Positions 17,384 through 24,805 of a DNA stretch of 64,000 nucleotides are shown here, piece after piece. The notes below the pieces were generated by a model that worked only from the letters and a program-made list of their open reading frames with translations, did no database searches and was not told the origin of the DNA. The stretch's first letter is position 1, and each line of letters starts with the position of its first letter. The stretch comes from Hyphomicrobium_A sp963812795 (GTDB lineage Bacteria > Pseudomonadota > Alphaproteobacteria > Rhizobiales > Hyphomicrobiaceae). Position numbers and translations under genes: made by a program. The stretch is from contig CAWEWG010000007.1 of NCBI GenBank assembly GCA_963812795.1, forward strand, positions 558,001 to 622,000, given 5' to 3'.

Positions 17384-17496
17384 CACTCGTCTCCACAGCG
17401 AGGAAAATCGCCTGGAGGTAACGGTAAGCCGGTGGCGCGAACAAGTCGGCAAATCGGCGGAATTCCGAATAATCCCGCCGATTGCCTATAGCCGGA

Positions 17497-18327
17497 TCAG
17501 CCGGTGGCCGCCTGCAGCTCCGGCAGCCGCTCGTCGGCCCACACCTTGAACGTGGTCAGGACGTGCGGACCGAAGGTGTTGATGAGCGGTACGTCGGTGG
17601 CGTCGCGGCCACGGGCGACGACAATGCGCCCGATGCGCCGCGTGTTGTGACGGGCATCGAACGTGAACCAGCGGTTCTCCAGGTAAACCTCCACCCAGGC
17701 GCTGAAGTCCATGGGGGCCGGATCCTTCGGCACGCCGATGTCGCCGAGGTAGCCGTTGACATAACGGGCCGGGATATTGAGGCAGCGGCAGAGCGCGATC
17801 ATCAGATGCGCGAAGTCGCGGCACACGCCCTTCTTCTCCTCGTAGGCTTCGAGGGCCGTGCGCGTCGCGCGGGCATGCGGATAGCCGAAGGTCAGGTGCT
17901 TGTGCACGAAGTCACAAACCGCCTGCACGCGCGTCCACCCGGGTTTGACCCCGCCGAACAGGTCCCAGGCGACTTGGCCGAGCCGATCCGTTTCGCAGTA
18001 GCGGCTGCCGAGCAGAAAGCCGAGCAGGTAGTGCGGCAGCATTTCGACGGGCACTTCGCGCGCGTCGGGCGCGACCTCGTCGGGCTTGCCGCTGTCGAGA
18101 ATGGTGCCGTCGAGGTGCAAGGTGATGTTGCCCGAGGGGACCATCAGCCGGCGGCTCTGATTGCCGAAACCGTCGAGATACATCATCGCCTGCGTCGGCG
18201 GGCGCGTTTTGAACGGGGCTTCCGAGCTGATGTCCTTGCGTCGCTCGGGATGGACGTCGAGGAGGCAGATCAGTGGCGTGGCTCTGGGGACCGAAATACC
18301 GATCTCGCAGCCGTAGTTGATGAGCAT
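17497..18327 (-). CDS. Transglutaminase-like cysteine protease-fold protein
   Basis: A 276-residue protein with an N-terminal beta domain and a C-terminal transglutaminase-like core. The nucleophile region reads KKGVCRDFAHLMIALCRCLNIPARYVNGYL and the Asp region reads WFTFDARHN. At the position where many family members have His in DFHAW, this protein has Ser (MDFSAWVEVYL). That may be normal for this subgroup or may mean altered activity. Proteins of this type are cytoplasmic and often act on peptides, but no substrate is known. Start ATG 18327 with AGAGGA upstream. Divergent from the gbsR-like gene. Confidence 0.88.
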   Translation of the reverse strand: MLINYGCEIGISVPRATPLICLLDVHPERRKDISSEAPFKTRPPTQAMMYLDGFGNQSRRLMVPSGNITLHLDGTILDSGKPDEVAPDAREVPVEMLPHYLLGFLLGSRYCETDRLGQVAWDLFGGVKPGWTRVQAVCDFVHKHLTFGYPHARATRTALEAYEEKKGVCRDFAHLMIALCRCLNIPARYVNGYLGDIGVPKDPAPMDFSAWVEVYLENRWFTFDARHNTRRIGRIVVARGRDATDVPLINTFGPHVLTTFKVWADERLPELQAATG

Positions 18328-18390
18328 GTGTGGAATTCCTCTTGGCGCAGACAGAACGCGCGCGGGTCGGCGCGGTTCCTTCCTCCGAGC

Positions 18391-18418
18391 GACCAAGTGA
18401 CGACGTACGTCACTGGTC
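18391..18418. promoter_or_regulatory. Long interrupted inverted repeat upstream of the transglutaminase gene
   Basis: GACCAAGTGACG, five bases and CGTCACTGGTC pair over 11 bp with a single bulged A. It lies 64 bases upstream of the transglutaminase-like ATG and about 160 bases upstream of the gbsR-like gene, in their shared control region, so it is a candidate regulator site or leader hairpin. Confidence 0.45.
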
Positions 18419-18551
18419 GTGCGCGAAAAATTCGCAATGCATCGCGCGCTGATCGTAGCACCGCTGCGTGCGCGGTGAAATCTCCATCACCGCCGGCGAC
18501 GCGCAGATTAGCGGCGAAACGCTGCCTAAAATCACGGCAACTCAGAGCCGC

Positions 18552-18581
18552 TTGACAGCACCGCCTCTCCGTCGCTAATTT
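18552..18581 (+). promoter_or_regulatory. Sigma70-like promoter of the gbsR-like operon
   Basis: TTGACA (18552-18557) matches the -35 consensus exactly. TAATTT (18576-18581) follows after an 18-base spacer as a -10 element; CTAATT with 17 bases is an alternative. A start of transcription about seven bases downstream would fall at or beside the ATG at 18587, so the mRNA may be leaderless. Confidence 0.6.
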
Positions 18582-18596
18582 CTGTCATGACAGAAA
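18579..18596. promoter_or_regulatory. Perfect 18-bp palindrome over the gbsR-like start codon, candidate auto-operator
   Basis: TTTCTGTCATGACAGAAA is a perfect palindrome whose centre contains the CATG of the start codon (ATG 18587). It overlaps the end of the -10 element and the expected transcription start. A dimeric winged-helix regulator bound here would block initiation, so autorepression by the encoded GbsR/MarR protein is the simplest reading. Confidence 0.6.
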
Positions 18597-19174
18597 CGAA
18601 CGTACAGACCGGCGCACTTGAGGGCCCGATTGAGCGGTTCGTGCTCCATTGGGGCGAAATGGGCACCTCCTGGGGCGTCAACCGGTCGGTGGCGCAGATT
18701 CATGCCCTGCTCTACCTCAGCGAAACACCGCTCACCGCCGAGGACATCGCCGAGCGCCTGGCCATGGCGCGCTCCAATGTGTCGACCAGCCTGCGCGAGC
18801 TGCTGTCGTGGAACCTCATTCGCCGCGTTCACGCCATGGGCGACCGGCGCGACTTCTACGAGGCGGAAGCCGATATGTTCGAAATGGTCCGGCGTATCGC
18901 CATGGGCCGCAAGTCGCGCGAGATCGATCCGGCGCTGGCCGTGCTGCGCAGTTGCGTCGCCGAAGCCAAGAGCGATGCTGCCGTGCCGGCCAGCGTGCGC
19001 AAGCGGCTCACCGCCATGCTCGAATTCACCGAGACCGTCGATCGCAGCTTCGGCGAAATCATGCGGCTGCCGGCGCCAACTCTGATGGGCCTCATCCGCA
19101 TGGGCGGCGCCATAGCGCGCTTTGCCGGTCGCAAATCGAGCAAGAAGCAGCCGCGGGTAACGCGGTCGGCCTAA
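18587..19174 (+). CDS. GbsR/MarR family winged-helix transcriptional regulator
   Basis: A 195-residue regulator. The N-terminal helix region (RFVLHWGEMGTSWGVNRSVAQIHALLYLSE) and winged helix (LTAEDIAERLAMARSNVSTSLRELLSWNLIRRVH, then GDRRDFYEAE for the wing) are typical of the GbsR subgroup. GbsR proteins sense choline in Bacillus, but alphaproteobacterial members have other or unknown ligands. No ribosome binding site precedes ATG 18587; the promoter and a perfect palindrome overlap the start. It is the first gene of an operon with a DUF4166 protein and a small membrane protein. Confidence 0.9.
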   Translation: MTETNVQTGALEGPIERFVLHWGEMGTSWGVNRSVAQIHALLYLSETPLTAEDIAERLAMARSNVSTSLRELLSWNLIRRVHAMGDRRDFYEAEADMFEMVRRIAMGRKSREIDPALAVLRSCVAEAKSDAAVPASVRKRLTAMLEFTETVDRSFGEIMRLPAPTLMGLIRMGGAIARFAGRKSSKKQPRVTRSA

Positions 19175-19189
19175 ATGGGGGTACGTGCC

Positions 19190-19870
19190 ATGTCCGCCCA
19201 GGAATTCCGCAGCCCTGCCGAGATGCAGGCGCCCGAATATCTGCCCGCGGCGAGCGGACCCGCTGCGGTCGGCGATCTGCGCTTCCGCACCCTCGTCGGC
19301 GAGAGCGCCTGGGCCGAGCTGCCCGAGGCGGTGCGCCGGCGCTTCTCCAAGTGCCTCGCACCCGACGAGACGCTGATCTATCGGGGCCGTGTCGTCGAGA
19401 CCCGGCTGTCGCTTGGCGGGCGCGTTCTCTCCTTTCTCGCGCGCGCCATCGGCGCTCCGCTGCCGCTGACCGATGGCGCCATCGGCCCGGCGCTGGTCGT
19501 GGTCACCGAGGATCCCCGGCTTGGCGGACAGAGCTGGCTGCGCATCTACACCCGCCCCGGACGCTTCCCGCAGGCCATCAACTCGACCAAGCGGTTCCGC
19601 GGTGCGACGGGCCTTGAGGAGTACGTGGGCTGCGGGATCGGCATGTCGTTGCGCGTGACGGTCGAGGCGGGCGTGCTCATCTTCCGCTCGGCCGGATACT
19701 TCCTGGAGCTCGGCCGCTGGCGTCTGCCGATTCCCCACGCGATCGATCCCGGCCGCATGCAAATCGAGCACCGCGACGAGGGCGCCGGGACTTTCACCTT
19801 CGCGCTGCAGTTGACGCACCCGCTGCTCGGCTTGCTGGTGCATCAGCTGGCCATTTTCGGCGACGCCTGA
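19190..19870 (+). CDS. DUF4166 domain protein
   Basis: A 226-residue cytoplasmic-looking protein. Features are RFRTLVGESAWAELPEAVRRRFSK near residue 30, and a predicted beta-rich C-terminal half with SWLRIYTRPGRFPQAINSTKRF, EYVGCGIGMSLRVTVEAG and LPIPHAIDPGRMQIEHRDEG. The layout matches DUF4166, whose function is unknown and which often accompanies saccharopine-dehydrogenase-like or regulator genes. Start ATG 19190 has GGGGG about eight bases upstream; ATG 19175, one base after the regulator stop, lacks that spacing. Same operon as the GbsR-like gene. Confidence 0.85.
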   Translation: MSAQEFRSPAEMQAPEYLPAASGPAAVGDLRFRTLVGESAWAELPEAVRRRFSKCLAPDETLIYRGRVVETRLSLGGRVLSFLARAIGAPLPLTDGAIGPALVVVTEDPRLGGQSWLRIYTRPGRFPQAINSTKRFRGATGLEEYVGCGIGMSLRVTVEAGVLIFRSAGYFLELGRWRLPIPHAIDPGRMQIEHRDEGAGTFTFALQLTHPLLGLLVHQLAIFGDA

Positions 19871-19911
19871 GTGCGCTCGCGCTCCCCGCGGCATGCGGCT
19901 ATGATCCGCGC

Positions 19912-20124
19912 ATGACCAGACGCACCGTGCGCCTCATATGGGTTTTGACCGGGCTGTGCCTCATCGCCGGCGTGGTCGCCAGCACCGCCGTCTGGCTGGG
20001 TGCGCCCGATCAGCCCTGGCAGCGTGCCGTGCAGGAGCTGTCGACGCTGCTCGATGTGCTGGCACTGCTCCTGTGGATGGGCATTTTCGCCATCTACTGG
20101 GCCCGCCGCCGTCCGCGCCCCTGA
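19912..20124 (+). CDS. Small two-segment membrane protein
   Basis: A 70-residue protein with two membrane segments (IWVLTGLCLIAGVVASTAVWL and LLDVLALLLWMGIFAIYWA) and Arg-rich ends (MTRRTVR, ARRRPRP), so both termini should face the cytoplasm. No family recognised. It lies 41 bases after the DUF4166 gene on the same strand and ahead of a hairpin, so it is probably the last gene of the GbsR operon. Confidence 0.7.
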   Translation: MTRRTVRLIWVLTGLCLIAGVVASTAVWLGAPDQPWQRAVQELSTLLDVLALLLWMGIFAIYWARRRPRP

Positions 20125-20143
20125 GAGCACCTCGCAAAACGCG

Positions 20144-20176
20144 GCGCGCCGGGACACCCCGCGGGCCCCGGCGCGC
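20144..20176. terminator. Hairpin between convergent genes
   Basis: GCGCGCCGGG and CCCGGCGCGC form a perfect 10-bp stem with a 13-base loop, between the convergent small membrane gene and the exported hypothetical. It is followed by TTCTC on the plus strand; no long T run. Likely a shared terminator. Confidence 0.5.
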
Positions 20177-20220
20177 TTCTCAATCCGCAATCCCCGAGAG
20201 ACCGAAGGGGCCGCGGCTAT

Positions 20221-20775
20221 TCAGTCGACGGGAAACGAGACCTTGTAGTCGCGCATCTGCGGCTGCGGCTCGCCGTTGACCTGGGCCTCCGGGTCCTCCG
20301 GCTGCTGCGAGCGCACCTTCTGCGAATAGTCGACCTCGCACATCTCGACGGTACCGGTCACCTCCCGGTCGCTGTCGTCGATCGAGCCCCAAAGCCAGGG
20401 CATCGACACGTTGTCGAGCGGGTCGGGCTGATAGCTGACCTCCTCGACGAGGCAGCTCACGCGCAAATCGTAGCGGATGCGCTGCACCTTGGCAGAGACA
20501 CGCTGCGCCTCGGCAAAGACGCGCTTGGTTTCGGCACGGATCTGCGCCAGTGCTGCGCGCACGGGAGCGTCGTTGCCGCGGACACCTTGTCCGTTCGCTG
20601 CGGCCGGAGCTCCGGCTTCGCCCGCAGCATTGTCGAGTACGGTCCATTTGAAGTTGCCCTGATCGGCAAGATCGGGCTCGATTGCACGCCACGCATTACT
20701 TGTCTGCGGCAATTCATTGGCACTGGCTGGAAGTGCAGCCAGGACAAATGCAAAAGCGAGACAAAACGCTTTCAA
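20221..20775 (-). CDS. Exported protein of unknown function
   Basis: A 184-residue protein with a signal peptide (KAFCLAFAFVLAALPASA-NE). The mature part has an Asn/Gly/Ala-rich stretch, a helical segment with alternating charges (RAALAQIRAETKRVFAEAQRVSAKVQ), and a beta-like C-terminal part with two Cys (RVSCLVEEV and VEMCEVDY) that could form a disulphide. I do not recognise it. The first codon is TTG 20775 with AAGGGG about eight bases upstream. Its control region is an AT-richer stretch with an inverted repeat. Confidence 0.65.
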   Translation of the reverse strand: MKAFCLAFAFVLAALPASANELPQTSNAWRAIEPDLADQGNFKWTVLDNAAGEAGAPAAANGQGVRGNDAPVRAALAQIRAETKRVFAEAQRVSAKVQRIRYDLRVSCLVEEVSYQPDPLDNVSMPWLWGSIDDSDREVTGTVEMCEVDYSQKVRSQQPEDPEAQVNGEPQPQMRDYKVSFPVD

Positions 20776-20867
20776 TTCACGACCCCTTTACATTGAAGCA
20801 GCGGTACGGATTGTGGCTAACATGGCGATCCGGGGGCGACCAACGCACGCTTTGCGTTTTGCACGCT

Positions 20868-20888
20868 ATGCACATGGCCCCTGTGCAT
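20868..20888. promoter_or_regulatory. Inverted repeat ATGCACA-N7-TGTGCAT
   Basis: A perfect 7-bp inverted repeat with a 7-base spacer lies in the 276-base region between two divergent genes, 93 bases from the exported hypothetical and 164 from the small membrane gene. A partial copy (TTGTGCAC) occurs about 35 bases further on. Candidate binding site for an unknown regulator. Confidence 0.4.
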
Positions 20889-21051
20889 GAGCCCGTCATA
20901 TATCGCTCCCCTTGTGCACAGATGTTTTCCGACAGGGGAGCATCTACAATCCGAAAAGCAGTTTTTGTCGTCAGACAAATCACGTATTTGCAATGCCTTA
21001 ACCGTAATTGGTTGAGACTCTGCTTTGCAATACATCGTGAGGGACGGTGCC

Positions 21052-21237
21052 ATGACCGAGACACTGAAGCTGGTAGCGACCGAGTACGCAGCGGCGTGCA
21101 TGGGCAAGGTGGAGAGCGTTGCGCGCTCGCGCGACCGCCACTGGTGGGCCGGGGTCGGCCTTTATCTTTGGACGGCTTTTCTATTCGGTAACGTACTGGG
21201 CGAAATTTGGCGTCTCGCCGCGGTACCGATGGCCTGA
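21052..21237 (+). CDS. Small single-span membrane protein
   Basis: A 61-residue protein with a helical N-terminal half, a charged turn (SVARSRDRHWWAG) and one membrane segment (VGLYLWTAFLFGNVLGEIW). GAGGG lies about eight bases before ATG 21052, which supports translation. No family recognised. It precedes the exported carbonic anhydrase by 65 bases on the same strand, but the gap is AT-rich and may hold a separate promoter. Confidence 0.55.
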   Translation: MTETLKLVATEYAAACMGKVESVARSRDRHWWAGVGLYLWTAFLFGNVLGEIWRLAAVPMA

Positions 21238-21302
21238 TATCGGCGCGCTTACTATTTTCTAGTACTACCGGCATTTCTATAGGGAAACCGAGGAGTAGCC
21301 GG

Positions 21303-22028
21303 ATGACCGCCAAATCGTGCAATTGCGCACTCGATCGCCGCGGCCTGCTGGCCGTTGGCGCTGCCTCGCTCGCCGCGGTGCTCGCCGGGCGATCAGCGCT
21401 GGCCGCCGACGGCCCCGTCGTCGACGCCCCGGTTCGCTCGCCCGAGCACGCGCTCGAGAATCTGAAGAAGGGCAACGCGCGCTTCATGTCGGAGCCGCAA
21501 TTGTGCGAGCTCGATCTCATCAAGCAGCGGGCGGCCGTCGCCGGTCATCAAACGCCTTGGGCGACGATCCTCAGCTGTGCCGACAGCCGTGTGCCGCCGG
21601 AGCTGGTGTTCGGGGGGCGTGGACTGGGCGAGCTGTTCGTCGCCCGCAACGCCGGCAATCTCGCCGATACGGCCACCATGGGAACGCTCGAGTACGGCGC
21701 CGCCGTCCTCGGTTCGCCCCTCATTGTTGTTCTGGGCCACAGTCACTGCGGAGCCGTCGATGCGGCCTGCAAGGTCGTCACCGATAATGCGACGTTCCCC
21801 GGCTCCATCGGGCCGATGATCGACCCGATCATTCCCGCTGCCCTGGCGGCGCGCAGCCGCCCCGGCGACTTCTTGGACAACAGCGTGCGGGAAAGTGCGT
21901 TGCGCACGGCCCGCCGCCTCACTTCGAGCGCCACGCTCGCCGAGCTGGTGAGCGCCGGGAAGTTGCAAATCCTCGCGGCTCACTACGACTTGGCAACCGG
22001 CGAGGTTGAGTATCTCGCTAACGGCTAG
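21303..22028 (+). CDS. Tat-exported beta-class carbonic anhydrase
   Basis: A 241-residue beta-carbonic anhydrase, converting CO2 and bicarbonate. The N-terminus carries a twin-arginine signal (DRRGLLAVGAASLAAVLAGRSALAADG), so the folded enzyme is exported to the periplasm. Zinc ligands and the dyad are visible in LSCADSRVPPELVF (Cys, Asp-Arg) and LGHSHCGAV (His, Cys). Start ATG 21303 with GAGGAG eight bases upstream. Most beta enzymes are cytoplasmic, but exported ones of this type occur in Proteobacteria. Its end overlaps the next, convergent gene by four bases. Confidence 0.94.
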   Translation: MTAKSCNCALDRRGLLAVGAASLAAVLAGRSALAADGPVVDAPVRSPEHALENLKKGNARFMSEPQLCELDLIKQRAAVAGHQTPWATILSCADSRVPPELVFGGRGLGELFVARNAGNLADTATMGTLEYGAAVLGSPLIVVLGHSHCGAVDAACKVVTDNATFPGSIGPMIDPIIPAALAARSRPGDFLDNSVRESALRTARRLTSSATLAELVSAGKLQILAAHYDLATGEVEYLANG

Positions 22029-22264
22029 TGGGCCCACTCGCGCAGCCGCACGCTGATGGCCGAGATCTCCCCGTTCAGCTCGCGCAGCAACGCCTGATTT
22101 TCGAGGTATGCCTCGCGCCGCGCATCGCGCTCCGCCGCGGTTGGCTCGCGCTCCAAGTGCGAAAAGCTGCCGAGGATGCTCTCACACTGCTTCTCCACGG
22201 CGCTGACCTCGTCCTTGAGGCGCTCGCACGCCATCAGCCATTCGAGAGTTTGCGCGTTCAGCAT
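22025..22264 (-). CDS. Small helical protein of unknown function
   Basis: A 79-residue, strongly charged protein predicted to be almost all helix (ACERLKDEVSAVEKQCESIL and AAERDARREAYLENQALLREL), probably a coiled-coil hairpin. No signal peptide. GGAGGG precedes ATG 22264 by seven bases. It ends inside the last codons of the carbonic anhydrase gene on the other strand. Family not recognised. Confidence 0.6.
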   Translation of the reverse strand: MLNAQTLEWLMACERLKDEVSAVEKQCESILGSFSHLEREPTAAERDARREAYLENQALLRELNGEISAISVRLREWAH

Positions 22265-22498
22265 CGCAGTTCCCTCCACTCACGGTCTCACCCACTGTGA
22301 TTGAGGCATTCTGCGGTCCATACAGTGCCGGCGAACAGTTGCGAGCCGGTTTTATCCCCGTTATCCCCTGGCCTGATCCGCGGTTGCACGGCGCCGGCGT
22401 GCCTGGTTTGCCGCGGGCGTGAGGTGTTCCCGTGGGGACAGGCGCGTGCGTCGACGCTGGCTATGGTCCGGGCATCACAACAGCGGAGACCACCCCCC

Positions 22499-22621
22499 AT
22501 GCTTGCAGACATCATGCACGTGCTCTGCGACCCCGACCAATACCTGGTCACCATCCAGGGCGGCGAGATCTACCTGCTGCCGGTCGACGCAGCCCAAACG
22601 CCGGTCAGCAGCGACAGCTAG
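22499..22621 (+). CDS. Possible 40-residue small protein
   Basis: An open frame MLADIMHVLCDPDQYLVTIQ ... with a hydrophobic-polar alternation consistent with a small beta sheet. GGAG lies 12 bases upstream of the ATG, a little far. The stretch sits in an otherwise gene-free 500-base region. It could be a real small protein or chance. Confidence 0.35.
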   Translation: MLADIMHVLCDPDQYLVTIQGGEIYLLPVDAAQTPVSSDS

Positions 22622-22761
22622 CGCTCCCTACGTCTGGCTGCGCGTTAGTTGAAATCGTCAGCGGCAACCACCCCTGCCTCTTAATGGTCACGTCATCGCC
22701 CCGCTGTAGGCTCCCCCATCCGCTTTGATTGCACTAGGCGGGAAATGCATCGGGGGATGCC

Positions 22762-23142
22762 ATGATCTTTGACGCCATCGCAATCATCGTCCTTTGCGGG
22801 ATGATGCTGGTTCCGCTCGTCAACATTGTCGTGGGGCTCATAGTTGGCGCCTGGCTTGGTGGGCCGGCCGGGGCGCTCGTTGGTCTTGCGCTGGCCGTCC
22901 TCATCGTTGCCTTAGAGACGCGGATCGGCGACCGACTTGGATGGTTCGAGCCGGACACCACCACCGCTGAGGCCGCACCTCAGACCCTCGCGTCGCGTTC
23001 AAGCGATTTGCGACCGAACACGAGACACGCCGCTCTCAGCGCACCGGTCTATTTCACCGAGCCCATGCCGCCGCTTCCGCCCATGATGGCTTCGACAGGC
23101 CGATACGAGGGCGATTTCGATGCTCGCCACCGTCTGAACTAG
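22762..23142 (+). CDS. Membrane protein with Pro-rich tail
   Basis: A 126-residue protein with two N-terminal membrane segments (AIAIIVLCGMMLVPLVNIVVGLIVGAWL and GALVGLALAVLIVALE) and a polar, Pro-rich C-terminal tail (YFTEPMPPLPPMMAS). GGGGG precedes ATG 22762. Family not recognised; it stands alone. Its stop overlaps by four bases the end of a start-less open frame on the minus strand. Confidence 0.6.
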   Translation: MIFDAIAIIVLCGMMLVPLVNIVVGLIVGAWLGGPAGALVGLALAVLIVALETRIGDRLGWFEPDTTTAEAAPQTLASRSSDLRPNTRHAALSAPVYFTEPMPPLPPMMASTGRYEGDFDARHRLN

Positions 23143-23375
23143 GGCGACCAGCAGCGAGCGTGGTATTCGGGGCCTGGGAGCGTCGCTCGCGCCCGGAACC
23201 GTCGCAACCACTGTTCGATGAGCTGGTGACCGCTGCAACCATTGACGTGCGAGTTCAGCGCGGCCTCGTGCGCGGCGTGCTCAGCCTGATCCGCCCACTC
23301 ATCGGCTAGAGCTTGAGCTGCGTGAGCTTGCTCATCCCGTTCCCTGTATAGGCTTGTCAGGTCCGTGCGTATCTC
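23139..23375 (-). other. Start-less open frame, possible gene remnant beside tRNA-Ser
   Basis: On the minus strand an uninterrupted 78-codon frame reads RERDEQAHAAQALADEWADQ, then AEHAAHEAALNSHVNGCSGH and ends QWLRRF ... YHARCWSP. The composition is protein-like (amphipathic helix, then a Trp/Arg/Cys-rich end), but there is no ATG, GTG or TTG until near the C-terminus. It lies in a 315-base gap between a membrane protein gene and the tRNA. It may be a truncated gene, use an unusual start, or be chance. Confidence 0.25.
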
Positions 23376-23457
23376 TTAAGAGCACCGTTCCGAACGTCCG
23401 GGCGCCCGCCCAAGGCCGGTTTTGGCCGAGCGGCGCAGCCTTCGCGGGACTGGGTTT

Positions 23458-23547
23458 GGAGAGGTGGCTGAGTGGCTGAAAGCACCGCACTCGAAATGCG
23501 GCATACTCGCAAGGGTATCGTGGGTTCAAATCCCACCCTCTCCGCCA
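23458..23547 (+). tRNA. tRNA-Ser (CGA)
   Basis: A 90-base tRNA with a 7-bp acceptor stem (GGAGAGG / CCTCTCC), G discriminator and encoded CCA. The anticodon CGA (23492-23494) lies in the loop CTCGAAA and reads UCG codons. The long variable arm (TACTCGCAAGGGTA) is the class II feature of serine tRNAs, and GGTTCAAATCC forms the T loop. Confidence 0.97.
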
Positions 23548-23582
23548 CCCACGCAATGCCGGTCTAGTCTACTCCTCACCCA

Positions 23583-24392
23583 ATGTTTGATCGCTACCTG
23601 GATCTGTGGCGCCTGACCGCCGACGGCGCACCGATCGTCACCCGTGCCGCGCATCTTCTGCCCGTGCGGCGCGATGGTGAAGCCCTTATGCTCAAGGTCG
23701 CGACCGAGGCCGACGAAAAACACGGCGGCGTCCTCCTGTCGTGGTGGGACGGAGACGGCGCGGCGCGCCTGCATGCCAGGCAGGACGATGCCATCCTGCT
23801 CGAACGCGCCGAGGGTTCCGGCTCGCTCGGCGCCCTCGCCCGCAACGGCCGCGACGACGAAGCGACGCGCATTCTCTGCGATGTCATAGGTCGCCTGCAT
23901 GCGCCGCGCGCCAAGCCATTGCCGGAGCTGATCCCGCTGTCGGCGTGGTTCAAGGATTTGTGGTCCGTGGCCAAAACCCATGGTGGCGCCTACGCCCGCT
24001 CAATGCAGACAGCGCAATCCCTGCTCGCCGACCCGCAGGATGTCGGCGTGCTGCACGGTGACATCCACCACGACAACGTCCTCGATTTCGGCGCCCGCGG
24101 CTGGTTGGCCATCGATCCCAAGCGCCTTATCGGCGAGCGCGGATTCGATTACGCCAACATCTTCTGCAATCCCGACGTCGGCGACGCCGCCTGCAGCGTG
24201 GCGCGAACCCCGGAGCGTTTCGTCGCCCGGCTCGACATCGTCGTCGCCCGCTCCGGGCTAGAGCGCCGGCGCCTGCTGCAATGGATCGTTGCCTGGTCCG
24301 CCCTCTCGGCCGCCTGGTTCGCCGGCGACGACGGCGACCCGGAGATCGACCTTGCGATCGCCGAGTTGGCGTGGGCCGAGTTGGAGCGGTGA
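23583..24392 (+). CDS. APH(6)-like phosphotransferase (streptomycin 6-kinase family)
   Basis: A 269-residue protein kinase-fold enzyme of the APH(6)/HUR type. The catalytic loop VLHGDIHHDNVLDFG and the metal-binding WLAIDPKRLIGERGFDYANIF are intact, and the N-lobe contains ALMLKVATEADEKHGG. True streptomycin 6-kinases belong here, but many chromosomal relatives have unknown substrates, so resistance should not be assumed. It begins 35 bases after the tRNA with only a weak ribosome binding site. Confidence 0.87.
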   Translation: MFDRYLDLWRLTADGAPIVTRAAHLLPVRRDGEALMLKVATEADEKHGGVLLSWWDGDGAARLHARQDDAILLERAEGSGSLGALARNGRDDEATRILCDVIGRLHAPRAKPLPELIPLSAWFKDLWSVAKTHGGAYARSMQTAQSLLADPQDVGVLHGDIHHDNVLDFGARGWLAIDPKRLIGERGFDYANIFCNPDVGDAACSVARTPERFVARLDIVVARSGLERRRLLQWIVAWSALSAAWFAGDDGDPEIDLAIAELAWAELER

Positions 24393-24473
24393 GTTGCCGC
24401 GCGCTGGAACCTGCGGCCGCCCGTGTCGGTTCGCCCGATGCGGGGGGCCAACCAGAGCCCAGGAGCCAACCCT

Positions 24474-24614
24474 ATGGCATTTCCCGTAGACCCCGTCGCC
24501 GATCCCGATTTTGGATATCACGTCGAGACTTATCGAGGCTTCGTCAAATGGGGCCTCATCTTTGTGGCCCACGTCGCCCTAGTTCTCATGTTGCTCGCTT
24601 ACGTCTTTGTCTGA
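24474..24614 (+). CDS. aa3-type cytochrome c oxidase subunit IV
   Basis: A 46-residue membrane peptide: a polar N-terminus (VADPDFGYHVETYRGF) followed by a single membrane helix (WGLIFVAHVALVLMLLAYVF). This is the small bacterial subunit IV of aa3 oxidases in alphaproteobacteria. AGGAG lies nine bases before ATG 24474. The other cox genes are not in the window, so the gene is an orphan here, as is usual for it. Confidence 0.88.
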   Translation: MAFPVDPVADPDFGYHVETYRGFVKWGLIFVAHVALVLMLLAYVFV

Positions 24615-24805
24615 CGACGTCCTCACGGCCGCCATGCGTCGCTCGCGAACGTGAGATGGTTGCTGGATGCGCTGGCGCTTTGCGCGGAGCCGCCGCCCAC
24701 GCCTGGGGCTGAGTTGCCGCCGGCGGAATAGTGCGATAGCGAGTGGTCTCGTTATCGTGGTCCCACCGCCGTGCCCCCTCAATCAGAAATTGTGAGCGCC
24801 GATCC

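Noticed and set aside
23458..23547. tRNA-Ser as a possible attachment site for an island
   Set aside because: No integrase gene, no repeat of the tRNA 3' end and ordinary chromosomal genes follow it.
23583..24392. Reading the APH(6)-like gene as a mobile antibiotic resistance gene
   Set aside because: No transposase or integron features, composition like its neighbours; chromosomal relatives of unknown substrate are common.
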